Positions 5,261 to 14,072 of a stretch of DNA of 17,129 nucleotides are shown here, piece after piece; positions within the stretch are counted from its first letter, which is position 1; every line of letters starts with the position of its first letter. This stretch comes from Streptomyces katrae (GTDB lineage: Bacteria; Actinomycetota; Actinomycetes; Streptomycetales; Streptomycetaceae), in the NCBI RefSeq assembly GCF_000966975.1, contig NZ_JZWV01000337.1, forward strand, positions 1 through 17,129, in the 5' to 3' direction. Both the position numbers and the translations under genes were made by a program. Below the pieces are notes generated by a model that was not told where the DNA came from, ran no database searches, and worked only from the letters and a program-made list of their open reading frames with translations.

Positions 5261-6775
5261 ATGGGTAACCGCTTCCAGGTCAAGGACCGCTTCGCAGACG
5301 GCGCGCAGTACATCGACGGACGGCTCCGGCCCGGTACCTCAGGACGGTCGCACACCGTCGTCGACCCCGCCACCGGCGAGGAGGTGCTCACCTACGAGCT
5401 CGCCGGCCCGGCCGACGTGGACGAGGCCGTCGCCGCCGCCAAGCGGGCCTTCCCGGCATGGTCGGCCGCCACCCCGGGCGAGCGCTCGGACGCCCTGCAC
5501 CGGCTGGCCGCCGTACTCGCCGAGCAGGCGGAGGACTTCGCGTACGCCGAGTCCCTGCAGTGCGGCAAGCCGCTCAAGCTGACCACCGGGTTCGACGTCC
5601 CCGGGACCATCGACAACACGGCCTTCTTCGCGGGCGCCGCCCGGCACCTCCAGGGCCAGGCGGCCGGCGAGTACTCCGGCGACCACACCTCGTACGTACG
5701 CCGCGAGGCCATCGGGGTCGTCGGTTCCATCGCCCCCTGGAACTACCCCCTCCAGATGGCCGCCTGGAAGATCCTCCCGGCCGTCGCCGCGGGCAACACC
5801 ATCGTCCTCAAGCCCGCCGAGCTCACCCCGCTGACCTCCCTGATGTTCGCCCAGGCGGCCCAGGAGGCGGGCATCCCCGACGGGGTGATCAACATCGTCA
5901 CCGGCGCCGGCCGTGACGCGGGCGAGCACCTGGTCGGCCACCCCGACGTGGTGATGACCTCCTTCACCGGCTCCACCGCCGTCGGCAAGCGGGTCGCCGA
6001 GATCGCCACCGCCACCGTCAAGCGGCTCCACCTGGAGCTCGGCGGCAAGGCCCCCTTCGTGGTCTTCGACGACGCCGACGTGGAGGCCGCCGCCCACGGC
6101 GCGATCGCCGCCTCCCTGATCAACACCGGCCAGGACTGCACCGCCGCCACCCGCGCCTACGTCCAGCGCCCCCTGTACGAGGCCTTCACCGCCCGCGTCG
6201 CCGAGCTGATGGAGACCGTCCGCCTGGGCGACCCCTTCGCCCCCACCACCGACCTCGGCCCGCTGGTCTCGCACGCCCAGCGCGACCGGGTCGCCGCCTT
6301 CGTCGACCGCGCCCGCGCCTACGCCACCGTCGTCACCGGCGGCGAGATCCCCGGCGGGGACCTGGCCGAGGGCGCCTACTACCGGCCCACCCTGATCACC
6401 GGCGCCGCCCAGGACAGCGAGGTCGTCCAGTCCGAGATCTTCGGCCCGGTCCTCGTCGCCCTGCCCTTCGACACCGACGACGAGGGCCTGGCCCTGGCCA
6501 ACGACACCCCGTACGGCCTCGCCGCCTCCGCCTGGACCCGGGACCTCTACCGGGCCGGCCGGGCCACCCGCGAGCTCAAGGCCGGCTGCGTCTGGGTCAA
6601 CGACCACATCCCGATCATCAGCGAGATGCCGCACGGAGGCTACAAGGCCAGTGGCTTCGGAAAGGACATGAGCTCTTACTCTTTCGAGGAATACACGCAG
6701 GTCAAGCATGTGATGTACGACAACACCGCGGTGGCCGCCAAGGACTGGCACCGCACGATCTTCGGGGACCGATAA
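5261..6775 (+). CDS. Gamma-aminobutyraldehyde dehydrogenase (aldehyde dehydrogenase superfamily)
   Basis: A 504-residue NAD(P)-dependent aldehyde dehydrogenase of usual length. Catalytic features: PWNYP (Asn161), KPAE (Lys184, cofactor), FTGST (236-240), LELGGKAP (general base Glu259) and GQDC (nucleophile Cys293). The N-terminal region and GQDCTAATR resemble gamma-aminobutyraldehyde dehydrogenases (PatD/PuuC type), which oxidise 4-aminobutanal, or its gamma-glutamyl form, to the acid. It is first in a same-strand run with PotD, PotA, PotB, PotC and a PuuB-like oxidase, and the oxidase would make its substrate. The ATG at 5261 was chosen; an adjacent GTG at 5258 is possible. GGAGA at 5243 or GAGAG at 5252 may serve as ribosome site. 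The exact aldehyde is an inference from context. Confidence 0.9.
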   Translation: MGNRFQVKDRFADGAQYIDGRLRPGTSGRSHTVVDPATGEEVLTYELAGPADVDEAVAAAKRAFPAWSAATPGERSDALHRLAAVLAEQAEDFAYAESLQCGKPLKLTTGFDVPGTIDNTAFFAGAARHLQGQAAGEYSGDHTSYVRREAIGVVGSIAPWNYPLQMAAWKILPAVAAGNTIVLKPAELTPLTSLMFAQAAQEAGIPDGVINIVTGAGRDAGEHLVGHPDVVMTSFTGSTAVGKRVAEIATATVKRLHLELGGKAPFVVFDDADVEAAAHGAIAASLINTGQDCTAATRAYVQRPLYEAFTARVAELMETVRLGDPFAPTTDLGPLVSHAQRDRVAAFVDRARAYATVVTGGEIPGGDLAEGAYYRPTLITGAAQDSEVVQSEIFGPVLVALPFDTDDEGLALANDTPYGLAASAWTRDLYRAGRATRELKAGCVWVNDHIPIISEMPHGGYKASGFGKDMSSYSFEEYTQVKHVMYDNTAVAAKDWHRTIFGDR

Positions 6776-6849
6776 ATATCGACATGCGGCTACCTCCGCG
6801 TGGCCGCGCCGCCTGACCAGCGGCCCTCCCTCCCGAAAGGGCAACGCGC

Positions 6850-8100
6850 ATGGAGCAGTTCGAGCCCGACCGCCTCTCGGCGGCGCAACTCGCCGCGATG
6901 CGGCGCAGTCTCACCAGCGGCCGCGGCGCCCTCACCCGCCGCTCGCTGCTGCGCGCCTCCGGAGCCGGGGCGCTCACCCTGGGCGGCCTCGCCGCCCTCA
7001 CCGCCTGCGGTATCCCGCCCGCCAAACGCGAGGGCGGCCAGGCGGCGCCGTCCGACGACCACTCGGAGCAGGAGAAGGAGATCAACTTCTCCAACTGGAC
7101 CGAGTACATGGACACCAGCGACGACGAGAAGTCCCGCCCGACGCTGGACGCCTTCACCAAGCGCACCGGCATAGAGGTCAAGTACACCGAGGACATCAAC
7201 GACAACGTCGAGTTCTTCGGCAAGATCCGCCCCCAGCTCGCGGCCGGCCAGGACACCGGCCGCGACCTGATCGTCGTCACCGACTGGCTCGCCGCCCGCA
7301 TCATCCGCCTCGGCTGGGCCCAGAAGCTGGACCCCTCCCACCTCCCCAACGCCTACGCCAACCTGATCCCCCAGTTCCGCAACCCCGACTGGGACCCGGG
7401 CCGCGCCCACAGCTACCCCTGGACCGGCATCGACACCGTCATCGCCTACAACGCCAAGGCCACCGGCGGCAAGAAGGTCGACTCCGTCACCCAGCTGCTC
7501 GACGACCCCACCCTCAAGGGCCGGGTCGGGTTCCTCACCGAGATGCGCGACACCGTCGGCATGACCCTCCTCGACCAGGGCAAGGACCCGGCGAAGTTCA
7601 CCACCGCGGACTACGACGCCGCCATCGGCCGCCTCCAGAAGGGCGTCGACACCAAGCAGATCCGCCGCTTCACCGGCAACGACTACACCGCGGACCTCGA
7701 CAAGGGCGACCTGGCGGCCTGCATCGCCTGGGCGGGCGACGTCATCCAGCTCCAGGCCGGCAACCCCGACATCAAGTACGCCATCCCGGCCGCCGGCTAC
7801 ATCACCTCCAGCGACAACCTGCTGGTCCCCGCCAAGGCCCGGCACAAGGCCAACGCCGAGAAGCTCATCGACTACTACTACGAGCCCGCGGTGGCCGCCC
7901 AGCTGGCCGCCTTCATCAGCTACGTCTGCCCGGTCGACGGGGTGAAGGACGAACTGGCCAGGATCAAGCCGGAGCTCGCGGACAACCCCCTGATCGTCCC
8001 GGACAAGGAGATGGCCGCCAAGGCCCACGCCTTCCGCTCCCTCACCAGCGAGGAAGAGACGGCGTACGAGGAGAAGTTCGCCAAGCTCATCGGCGCCTGA
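6850..8100 (+). CDS. potD: Polyamine ABC transporter substrate-binding lipoprotein, PotD-like
   Basis: A 416-residue extracellular solute-binding protein that would capture putrescine or spermidine. It has a twin-arginine-type signal: TRRSLLRA (29-36), a hydrophobic stretch, then the lipobox LTAC with Cys53 as the lipidated residue, so it is likely exported folded and anchored to the outer face of the membrane. The mature part begins with a short linker, then INFSNWTEYMD, the PotD/PotF-type start of the binding domain. The family usually has 340-420 residues. The start ATG at 6850 is preceded by GAAAGGG. The signal has an unusually long n-region of about 28 residues before the two arginines. 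It lies 74 bases after the dehydrogenase and 67 before potA. Substrate choice among polyamines is not resolved. Confidence 0.92.
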   Translation: MEQFEPDRLSAAQLAAMRRSLTSGRGALTRRSLLRASGAGALTLGGLAALTACGIPPAKREGGQAAPSDDHSEQEKEINFSNWTEYMDTSDDEKSRPTLDAFTKRTGIEVKYTEDINDNVEFFGKIRPQLAAGQDTGRDLIVVTDWLAARIIRLGWAQKLDPSHLPNAYANLIPQFRNPDWDPGRAHSYPWTGIDTVIAYNAKATGGKKVDSVTQLLDDPTLKGRVGFLTEMRDTVGMTLLDQGKDPAKFTTADYDAAIGRLQKGVDTKQIRRFTGNDYTADLDKGDLAACIAWAGDVIQLQAGNPDIKYAIPAAGYITSSDNLLVPAKARHKANAEKLIDYYYEPAVAAQLAAFISYVCPVDGVKDELARIKPELADNPLIVPDKEMAAKAHAFRSLTSEEETAYEEKFAKLIGA

Positions 8101-8167
8101 CCGGCCCCCCGCCGGCCCTCCACGCGCCCCTCCCCCTCCCACGACACACCACCGAAGGCTCAGGCCC

Positions 8168-9328
8168 ATGACCGACACCACCGCGAGCGGCGACGTCCGC
8201 CTCGCCGGGATCAGCAAGCACTACGGCTCCTTCACCGCCGTGCACCCGCTGGACCTCACCATCCCCCAGGGCTCCTTCTTCGCCCTGCTCGGCGCCTCGG
8301 GCTGTGGGAAGACCACCACCCTGCGCATGATCGCCGGCCTGGAGGAGCCCTCCACCGGCACCGTCAGCCTCGGCGAACGCGAGGTCACCCACCTGCCGCC
8401 GTACAAGCGCCCGGTGAACACGGTCTTCCAGAGCTACGCCCTGTTCCCGCACATGGACATCTTCGAGAACATCGCCTTCGGCCTGCGCCGTCGCGGCATC
8501 AAGTCGGTCAAGAAGCAGGTCGACGAGATGATCGACCTCGTCCAGCTCGGCGAGCACGCCCGCAAGAAGCCCCACAAGAAGCCCCACCAGCTCTCCGGTG
8601 GACAGCAGCAGCGCGTGGCCGTCGCCCGCGCCCTGATCAACCACCCCCAGGTCCTCCTCCTCGACGAACCCCTCGGCGCCCTCGACCTCAAGCTGCGCCG
8701 CCAGATGCAGCTGGAGCTCAAGCGGATCCAGACCGAGGTCGGCATCACCTTCGTGCACGTCACCCACGACCAGGAGGAGGCCATGACCATGGCCGACACG
8801 GTCGCGGTGATGAACGGCGGCCGCGTCGAACAGCTCGGCGCTCCCGCCGAGCTCTACGAGAACCCGCGCACCACCTTCGTCGCGAACTTCCTCGGCACCT
8901 CCAACCTGATCGAGGCCTCCGTCGAGTCCACCGGCTCCGACGTGGCCGTCTCCGCCTCCGGCGCGATACTCAGGCTGCCCGCCGCCCGATGTTCGACCAC
9001 GCCGCGCACCGGCGGAAAACTGCTGGTCGGCGTGCGTCCCGAGAAGATCTCCCTGGTCCCGGCCGAGGACGAGCACACCATCGCGGCCGGCCGCAACAAG
9101 ATCACCGGCAAGATCGCCGACTCCTCCTTCATCGGCGTCTCCACCCAGTACGTGATCGACAGCCCGGTCTGCCCCGAGCTGGAGGTCTACGTCCAGAACA
9201 TCGAGCGCGACGCCCGCCTGGTCCCCGGTGCCGACGTCGTCCTGCACTGGAACCCCGAACACACCTTCGGCCTCGACGCCGCCCAGGACATAGACGCGGG
9301 CATCGAGACCGTCGAGGAGAGCGCGTGA
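8168..9328 (+). CDS. potA: Polyamine ABC transporter ATP-binding protein, PotA-like
   Basis: A 386-residue ATPase that would power polyamine import at the inner face of the membrane. Walker A GASGCGKT (42-49), Q-loop Gln88, signature LSGGQQQR (142-149), Walker B LLLDEP (163-168) and switch His200 are all present. The C-terminal part from about 240 is the TOBE regulatory domain of this subfamily. GAAGG precedes the ATG at 8168. The stop codon overlaps the potB start (GTGA, 9325-9328), implying coupled translation. Oddity: KKPH occurs twice in a row (133-140) directly before the signature motif, encoded by a perfect 12-base tandem duplication. Confidence 0.94.
   Translation: MTDTTASGDVRLAGISKHYGSFTAVHPLDLTIPQGSFFALLGASGCGKTTTLRMIAGLEEPSTGTVSLGEREVTHLPPYKRPVNTVFQSYALFPHMDIFENIAFGLRRRGIKSVKKQVDEMIDLVQLGEHARKKPHKKPHQLSGGQQQRVAVARALINHPQVLLLDEPLGALDLKLRRQMQLELKRIQTEVGITFVHVTHDQEEAMTMADTVAVMNGGRVEQLGAPAELYENPRTTFVANFLGTSNLIEASVESTGSDVAVSASGAILRLPAARCSTTPRTGGKLLVGVRPEKISLVPAEDEHTIAAGRNKITGKIADSSFIGVSTQYVIDSPVCPELEVYVQNIERDARLVPGADVVLHWNPEHTFGLDAAQDIDAGIETVEESA
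8564..8587 (+). repeat. 12-base tandem duplication inside potA
   Basis: AAGAAGCCCCAC occurs twice with no gap (8564-8575 and 8576-8587) and encodes KKPH-KKPH just before LSGGQ. Related ATPases normally carry one copy of this kind of segment ([10 protein letters not shown]), so this looks like an in-frame slippage insertion. Confidence 0.8.
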
Positions 9329-10254
9329 CCGCCACCGCCGCGCCCCCGCAGGCCGAGGCCCCGGCCGTGCCCCCGGTCCACCGGGCCTCGCTGAAGAAGC
9401 GCCTGATCCCGTACTGGCTGCTGCTCCCCGGCATCGTCTGGCTGCTCGTCTTCTTCGTGCTGCCGATGGTCTACCAGGCCTCCACCTCGGTACAGACCGG
9501 CTCCCTCGAAGAGGGCTTCAAGGTCACCTGGCACTTCCAGACCTACTGGGACGCCTTCACCGAGTACCTCCCGCAGTTCCTGCGCTCCCTGGCCTACGCC
9601 GGCACCGCGACGGTCCTGTGCCTGCTGCTGGGCTACCCGCTCGCCTACCTGATCGCCTTCAAGGCGGGCCGCTGGCGCAACCTCCTGCTGGTCCTCGTCA
9701 TCGCCCCGTTCTTCACCAGCTTCCTGATCCGCACCCTGGCCTGGAAGACGATCCTGGCCGACGGCGGCCCCGTCGTCGCCGTCCTCGACAAGATCGGCTT
9801 CCTGGACGTCACCAGCTGGCTCGGCATCACCGAGGGCAGCCGGGTGCTGGCCACCCCGCTCGCGGTGGTCTGCGGCCTGACCTACAACTTCCTCCCCTTC
9901 ATGATCCTGCCGCTCTACACCTCGCTGGAGCGCATCGACACCCGCCTCCACGAGGCCGCCGGCGACCTGTACGCCACCCCCGCCACCGTGTTCCGCAAGG
10001 TGACCTTCCCGCTCTCGATGCCGGGCGTGGTCTCCGGGACCCTGCTCACCTTCATCCCCGCGAGCGGCGACTACGTCAACGCCGAGCTGCTCGGCTCCAC
10101 GGACACCCGGATGATCGGAAACGTCATCCAGTCGCAGTACCTGCGGATCCTCGATTACCCGACGGCGGCCGCGCTGTCCTTCATCCTCATGGCCATCGTG
10201 CTGATCATGGTCACCGTCTACATCCGCCGAGCGGGAACGGAGGACCTGGTCTGA
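9325..10254 (+). CDS. potB: Polyamine ABC transporter permease, PotB-like
   Basis: A 309-residue inner-membrane permease. After a Pro/Ala-rich N-terminus (1-27) there are about six membrane helices (approximately 29-50, 87-110, 118-138, 175-198, 233-247 and 281-300). The loop motif that docks on the ATPase, EAAGDLYATPATVFRKVTFP (210-229), is intact. The GTG start at 9325 overlaps the potA stop by four bases and has GGAGAG upstream; the frame is open far upstream but that part overlaps potA. The stop overlaps the potC start by one base (TGATG). These overlaps mark a tightly coupled transporter operon. Confidence 0.93.
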   Translation: MTATAAPPQAEAPAVPPVHRASLKKRLIPYWLLLPGIVWLLVFFVLPMVYQASTSVQTGSLEEGFKVTWHFQTYWDAFTEYLPQFLRSLAYAGTATVLCLLLGYPLAYLIAFKAGRWRNLLLVLVIAPFFTSFLIRTLAWKTILADGGPVVAVLDKIGFLDVTSWLGITEGSRVLATPLAVVCGLTYNFLPFMILPLYTSLERIDTRLHEAAGDLYATPATVFRKVTFPLSMPGVVSGTLLTFIPASGDYVNAELLGSTDTRMIGNVIQSQYLRILDYPTAAALSFILMAIVLIMVTVYIRRAGTEDLV

Positions 10255-11048
10255 TGCGTTGGCTCCGCCGCAATCTCGTCGTCATCGCCGGCCTCGGCAC
10301 GCTCGCGTACCTGATCCTGCCGAACGTCGTCGTGACGGTCTTCTCCTTCAACAACCCCACCGGGCGCTTCAACTACGCCTGGCAGGAGTTCTCCCTCGAC
10401 GCCTGGAAGGACCCCTGCGGGGTCGCCGACCTGTGCGGCTCCCTCGCACTGTCCCTCCAGATCGCCCTGTGGGCCACCATCGGCGCCACCGTCCTCGGCA
10501 CCGCCATAGCCTTCGCGCTGGTGCGCTACCGGTTCCGGGCGCGCGGGGCGGTCAACTCGCTGATCTTCCTGCCCATGGCCATGCCCGAGATCGTGATGGC
10601 CGCCTCGCTGCTCGCCCTCTTCCTCAACATGGGCATCCAGCTGGGCTTCTGGACCATCCTCATCGCCCACGTGATGTTCTGCCTCAGCTTCGTCGTCGCC
10701 GCCGTCAAGGCGCGCGTGCTGTCGATGGACCCGAGGCTGGAGGAAGCCGCCCGCGACCTCTACGCGGGACCCGTGCAGACCTTCCTGCGCGTCACCCTGC
10801 CGATCGCGGCCCCCGGCATCGCGGCGGGCGCGCTGCTCTCCTTCGCGCTCTCGTTCGACGACTTCATCATCACCAACTTCAACTCGGGCAACACCGTCAC
10901 CTTCCCCATGTTCGTGTGGGGATCGGCCCAGCGCGGTACGCCCGTCCAGATCAACGTCATCGGCACGGCGATGTTCGTCATCGCGGTGCTGGTGGTCCTC
11001 GCCGGCCAGTGGGCCGGCAACCGCCGCAAGAAGGCACAACCGAAGTAG
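10254..11048 (+). CDS. potC: Polyamine ABC transporter permease, PotC-like
   Basis: A 264-residue permease, partner of PotB in the membrane channel. About six hydrophobic helices are seen, starting at residues 8-30 and ending with 235-252. The ATPase-docking loop EEAARDLYAGPVQTFLRVTL (163-182) is intact, and LSFDDFIITNFNSG (199-212) is typical of PotC/PotI. It starts at the ATG 10254, which shares its A with the potB stop. The C-terminus is short and basic. Its order after potA and potB is the usual one for Pot systems. Confidence 0.93.
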   Translation: MRWLRRNLVVIAGLGTLAYLILPNVVVTVFSFNNPTGRFNYAWQEFSLDAWKDPCGVADLCGSLALSLQIALWATIGATVLGTAIAFALVRYRFRARGAVNSLIFLPMAMPEIVMAASLLALFLNMGIQLGFWTILIAHVMFCLSFVVAAVKARVLSMDPRLEEAARDLYAGPVQTFLRVTLPIAAPGIAAGALLSFALSFDDFIITNFNSGNTVTFPMFVWGSAQRGTPVQINVIGTAMFVIAVLVVLAGQWAGNRRKKAQPK

Positions 11049-11071
11049 ACCCCTGTAGGGAGTTGGAAGCC

Positions 11072-12490
11072 ATGGCCCCAGTCGCCATGCGTAGTGTTGC
11101 GAAATCCCTTTCCGAAGCGAAGCCGGTCTCGTACTGGCTGGACGACCCCGGCCGCCCCGACCCGCAGCCGGCCCTCACCTCCGACGAGAAGTGCGACCTG
11201 CTCGTCATCGGCGCCGGCTACAGCGGGCTGTGGACCGCGCTGCTCGCCAAGGAGCGCGACCCCGGCAGGGACGTCGTACTGATCGAGAGCAAGGAGGCGG
11301 GCTGGGCCGCCTCCGGCCGCAACGGCGGCTTCTGCGCGGCCTCCCTCACCCACGGCTTCGCCAACGGCCTGGCCCGCTGGCCCGGCGAGCTGGCCAAGCT
11401 GGAGGAGCTCGGCGCCCGCAACCTCGACGCCATCGAGGAGGCGGTCGCCCGCTACGGCATCGACTGCGACTTCGAGCGCACCGGTGAGATCGACGTGGCC
11501 ACCGAACCGCACCAGGTCGAGGAGCTGCGCGAACTCCACGAGGAGGCCCGGAGGCTCGGCCTCGCCGACGGCTCCGAATGGCTGGAGGGCGAGGCCCTGC
11601 GCGCGGAGGTCAACTCCCCGACCTTCCTCGCGGGCCTGTGGGACCGCGAAGGCGTCGCCATGCTCAACCCCGCCAAGCTGGCCTGGGGCCTGAAGCGGGC
11701 CTGCCTGGAGCAGGGCGTACGGATCTACGAGAACACCCGCGGCCTCAAGATGGCGCGGGCCGGCGCCGGGATGACGGTGGAGACCCCGTACGGGACGATC
11801 CTGGCCCGCCGGGTCGCCCTGGGCACCAACATCTTCCCGTCGCTGGTCAAGCGGGTGCGCCCGTTCACCGTCCCGGTCTACGACTACGCGCTGATGACCG
11901 AACCGCTGACCGTGGAGCAGCTGGCCTCCGTCGGCTGGAAGAACCGTCCCGGCCTGGGCGACAGCGCCAACCAGTTCCACTACTTCCGCATCACCAAGGA
12001 CAACCGCATCCTGTGGGGCGGCTACGACGCGATCTACCCCTACCGGGGCAAGCTCGACTCGGAGTACGACCACCGCCCGGAGACCTACCTCAAGCTCGCC
12101 GAGCACTTCTTCACCGCGTTCCCGCAGCTGGAGGGGGTGCGCTTCAGCCACGCCTGGGGCGGGGCCATCGACACCTGCTCCCGCTTCTCGGCGTTCTTCG
12201 GCACCGCTCACTCCGGCCGGGTCGCCTACGCCGCCGGCTACACCGGGCTCGGGGTGGGTGCCACCCGCTTCGGCGCCGACGTGATGCTGGACCTGCTGGA
12301 CGGGCTCTCCACGGAACGCACCCGGCTGGAGATGGTGAAGTCCAAGCCGATGCCGTTCCCGCCCGAGCCCCTGGCCTGGACCGGGATCGCCCTCACCAAG
12401 TGGTCCCTGGCCCGGGCCGACGCCCGGGGCGGCCACCGCAACCTGTGGCTGAGGACGCTGGACCGCCTCGGCCTCGGCTTCGACAGCTGA
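11072..12490 (+). CDS. FAD-dependent oxidoreductase, PuuB-like (gamma-glutamylputrescine oxidase family)
   Basis: A 472-residue protein of the D-amino-acid oxidase (DAO) FAD superfamily. The Rossmann motif is VIGAGYSGLWTA (45-56), with IES (Glu72 binding the ribose) and GWAASGRNGGF (77-87), the signature of PuuB/ordL-type oxidases. It would oxidise the amine of putrescine or gamma-glutamylputrescine to an aldehyde with release of ammonia and H2O2, feeding the aldehyde dehydrogenase at the head of the operon. The ATG at 11072 has GGGAG ten bases upstream; an internal ATG at 11087 is an alternative. It follows potC by 23 bases. The frame is open back into potC (10259), but that part is a shadow. 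The exact substrate is inferred from context. Confidence 0.88.
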   Translation: MAPVAMRSVAKSLSEAKPVSYWLDDPGRPDPQPALTSDEKCDLLVIGAGYSGLWTALLAKERDPGRDVVLIESKEAGWAASGRNGGFCAASLTHGFANGLARWPGELAKLEELGARNLDAIEEAVARYGIDCDFERTGEIDVATEPHQVEELRELHEEARRLGLADGSEWLEGEALRAEVNSPTFLAGLWDREGVAMLNPAKLAWGLKRACLEQGVRIYENTRGLKMARAGAGMTVETPYGTILARRVALGTNIFPSLVKRVRPFTVPVYDYALMTEPLTVEQLASVGWKNRPGLGDSANQFHYFRITKDNRILWGGYDAIYPYRGKLDSEYDHRPETYLKLAEHFFTAFPQLEGVRFSHAWGGAIDTCSRFSAFFGTAHSGRVAYAAGYTGLGVGATRFGADVMLDLLDGLSTERTRLEMVKSKPMPFPPEPLAWTGIALTKWSLARADARGGHRNLWLRTLDRLGLGFDS

Positions 12491-12517
12491 GGAAGCCCAC
12501 GGACGCCGACGCGCGCA

Positions 12518-12541
12518 CCCCGGCGCACTCCCGCGCCGGGG
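12518..12541 (+). terminator. Hairpin after the polyamine operon
   Basis: CCCCGGCGC (12518-12526) and GCGCCGGGG (12533-12541) form a perfect 9-bp stem with the loop ACTCCC, 27 bases after the oxidase stop. There is no U-run, but position and stability suit the end of the operon. Confidence 0.7.
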
Positions 12542-12654
12542 CGGCGACCCGATTCACCTCCACGGGGTGACCCGACCCGCGTCATAGTGCCGCCCGGCCC
12601 CGCTCTCTCCCGGTGAGACACCCTCACCCACGCGAGACGAACGGAGGCCGGGCG

Positions 12655-13110
12655 ATGGCGTTCCCGGAGACCAGGACGGCAGTGGAGTGGCTGGCGGCGG
12701 CCGCGCCGGACCCCGAAGCCTGCCGGTGGGAGTGGGAGCGCGGCCCCCTCGGGGTCGCCCTCCTGCCGGCCGGGCGGCACTGGGACCTGCTGATCACCCC
12801 TGGGGAACTGGGCCGGGCCGCCCTCGGCGTCCTGCGCCGGCTGCCCGCCCCTCCCGGACCGGTGCTCGCCGCAGGCCGCACCGCCCGCCTGGGCTTCTTC
12901 GTCCCCCCGGGCACGGCCTCGCACTGGATCGGCACGGGCGTACGGGGCGCGGGGCGCGGGAGCTGGATCGCGGTCCCGTACCCCGGCCGGGCGACGGGCG
13001 GCCCGAGCTGGCTGCGGCTCCCGGACGGCCGCGGCACCCTCACGGACCCGGCACTGCTGGAACTCGCCCTGCACGAGGCGGCGGCGAGGGCCCTGGCGGG
13101 GGAGGGGTGA
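12655..13110 (+). CDS. Small actinomycete protein of unknown function
   Basis: A 151-residue soluble protein with no signal peptide or membrane helix. Visible blocks: AVEWLAAAAPDPEACRWEW near the start, HWDLLITPGELGRAAL (about 42-57), GFFVPPGTASHWIGTGVRG (about 81-99), then GSWIAVPYPGR and WLRLPDGRGTLTDPALLELAL towards the end. This block pattern resembles small Streptomyces proteins sometimes labelled as bifunctional DNA primase/polymerase relatives, but no catalytic motif can be recognised, so I assign no function. The ATG at 12655 follows GGAGG by seven bases; an in-frame ATG at 12613 lacks a ribosome site. A hairpin separates it from the polyamine operon, so it probably has its own promoter. 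It converges on the PAP2 gene with 43 bases between. Confidence 0.72.
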   Translation: MAFPETRTAVEWLAAAAPDPEACRWEWERGPLGVALLPAGRHWDLLITPGELGRAALGVLRRLPAPPGPVLAAGRTARLGFFVPPGTASHWIGTGVRGAGRGSWIAVPYPGRATGGPSWLRLPDGRGTLTDPALLELALHEAAARALAGEG

Positions 13111-13153
13111 GGCGGCCCGGCCCGCCTGGGGGACCGTCCGGGCGGCCGGGGGT

Positions 13154-13939
13154 TCAGCCGGAACCGCGGCGCGCACCCCGGCCGGCCGCCCAGCGCACCC
13201 CCAGCAGCAGCGGGGTGCACATCAGGAGGCTGGCCAGCACGTCCAGGGGCCAGTGGAAGCCGCGCACCACCAGGCCCGCCGCGGTCAGGGCGGTCAGGGC
13301 GGCCGCCGCGGGGAGGGGCCAGCGGCGGCGGGTGTGCGGGGCGAGCAGGAGGGCCGCGGCCGTGTAGGCCGTCAGGGCCGTGGCGGTATGGCCGGAGGGG
13401 TAGTAGCCGGCGGCCCAGGGCTCCAGCGGGCCCGGGCGGGCGGTCCACTCCTTGAGCGGCACGATCAGCGCCGGGACCAGGGCCATCGCCAGACCCGCCG
13501 CGAGGGCGGCGAGGCGGCGGCCGCGCCGGACGGCGTACGCCACGGCGAGCACGAGGACGGGGACGGCGACCTCGACGTTCCCCAGGTCCGCGAGGCGCTC
13601 GGTGACGGCGTCGGGGAGGGTGTGCACCAGGGCGCGGCTCAGCTCCTGATCCGGGGTCAGCAGCGGTCCGCGGACCAGGACCTGCCAGGTGATCAGGGCG
13701 AAGAGGACGGCGCAGACGGCCGTCAGGAGGAGGGGGAGGAAAGAGGCCGGCCGTCCCGGAACAGGGGGGATGGTTCCGGGACGGCCGCCCGGATCGGGTT
13801 GCCGTGCGCCCCGGGGGGTTTGGGGCGGACGGCCGTCCGATCGGAGAGGAGTGTGCGCGAACGCATGCCCAGTACGGCGCTGGGGAAGCCCTGTACCGGT
13901 TTCGCCCCCGGTTGCCCGGGAGCGGTCTGTCTCACTCAT
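13154..13939 (-). CDS. PAP2-family membrane phosphatase
   Basis: A 261-residue membrane protein of the phosphatidic acid phosphatase type 2 family, which removes phosphate from lipid phosphates or undecaprenyl pyrophosphate at the outer membrane face. The three signature motifs are present: KEWTARP (163-169), PSGH (181-184) and RGFHWPLD (226-233, catalytic His229 and Asp233). About five hydrophobic helices span 66-250. The first 60 residues are polar, Pro/Gly/Arg-rich and probably disordered. The start is uncertain: the ATG at 13939 has no clear Shine-Dalgarno, no later in-frame start exists before the first helix, and a GTG at 14008 is possible. It is on the same strand as gabT, 133 bases downstream. 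Confidence 0.88.
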   Translation of the reverse strand: MSETDRSRATGGETGTGLPQRRTGHAFAHTPLRSDGRPPQTPRGARQPDPGGRPGTIPPVPGRPASFLPLLLTAVCAVLFALITWQVLVRGPLLTPDQELSRALVHTLPDAVTERLADLGNVEVAVPVLVLAVAYAVRRGRRLAALAAGLAMALVPALIVPLKEWTARPGPLEPWAAGYYPSGHTATALTAYTAAALLLAPHTRRRWPLPAAAALTALTAAGLVVRGFHWPLDVLASLLMCTPLLLGVRWAAGRGARRGSG

Positions 13940-14072
13940 CTGCAGAAACCGTACGGCAGCCGAGGGGGGACCGACAGCAGGAACGGCCCCTTGCCATCGG
14001 CCCCCCACAGCTTCTTCACAGCGCCCGACCGTTACCGGCGGTACCGGCGGGCTCCTGTGTTCGGCGGCTCGC

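Noticed and set aside
5339..6844. Long minus-strand frame opposite the aldehyde dehydrogenase (501 codons)
   Set aside because: Gly/Val/Asp-rich antisense shadow of a well-supported gene; no family motif.
6790..9262. Minus-strand frames opposite potD and potA (475 and 391 codons)
   Set aside because: Their composition mirrors the coding strand in GC-rich DNA and they overlap intact transporter genes.
10760..12436. Minus-strand frame opposite the FAD oxidase (558 codons)
   Set aside because: Gly/Val/Ala-rich antisense shadow without motifs.
10259..12490. A 743-residue frame fusing a PotC shadow to the FAD oxidase
   Set aside because: The first 271 codons overlap potC in another frame and give Arg/Pro-rich sequence. 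The oxidase starts at 11072 with a ribosome site.
12612..12628. Small inverted repeat GGTGAG/CTCACC before the 151-residue protein gene
   Set aside because: A 6-bp repeat without promoter elements at a fitting distance is expected by chance in this composition.
13111..13153. Possible terminator between the 151-residue protein and PAP2 genes
   Set aside because: GC-rich strands can pair only with mismatches (CCGCC/GGCGG), too weak to call.
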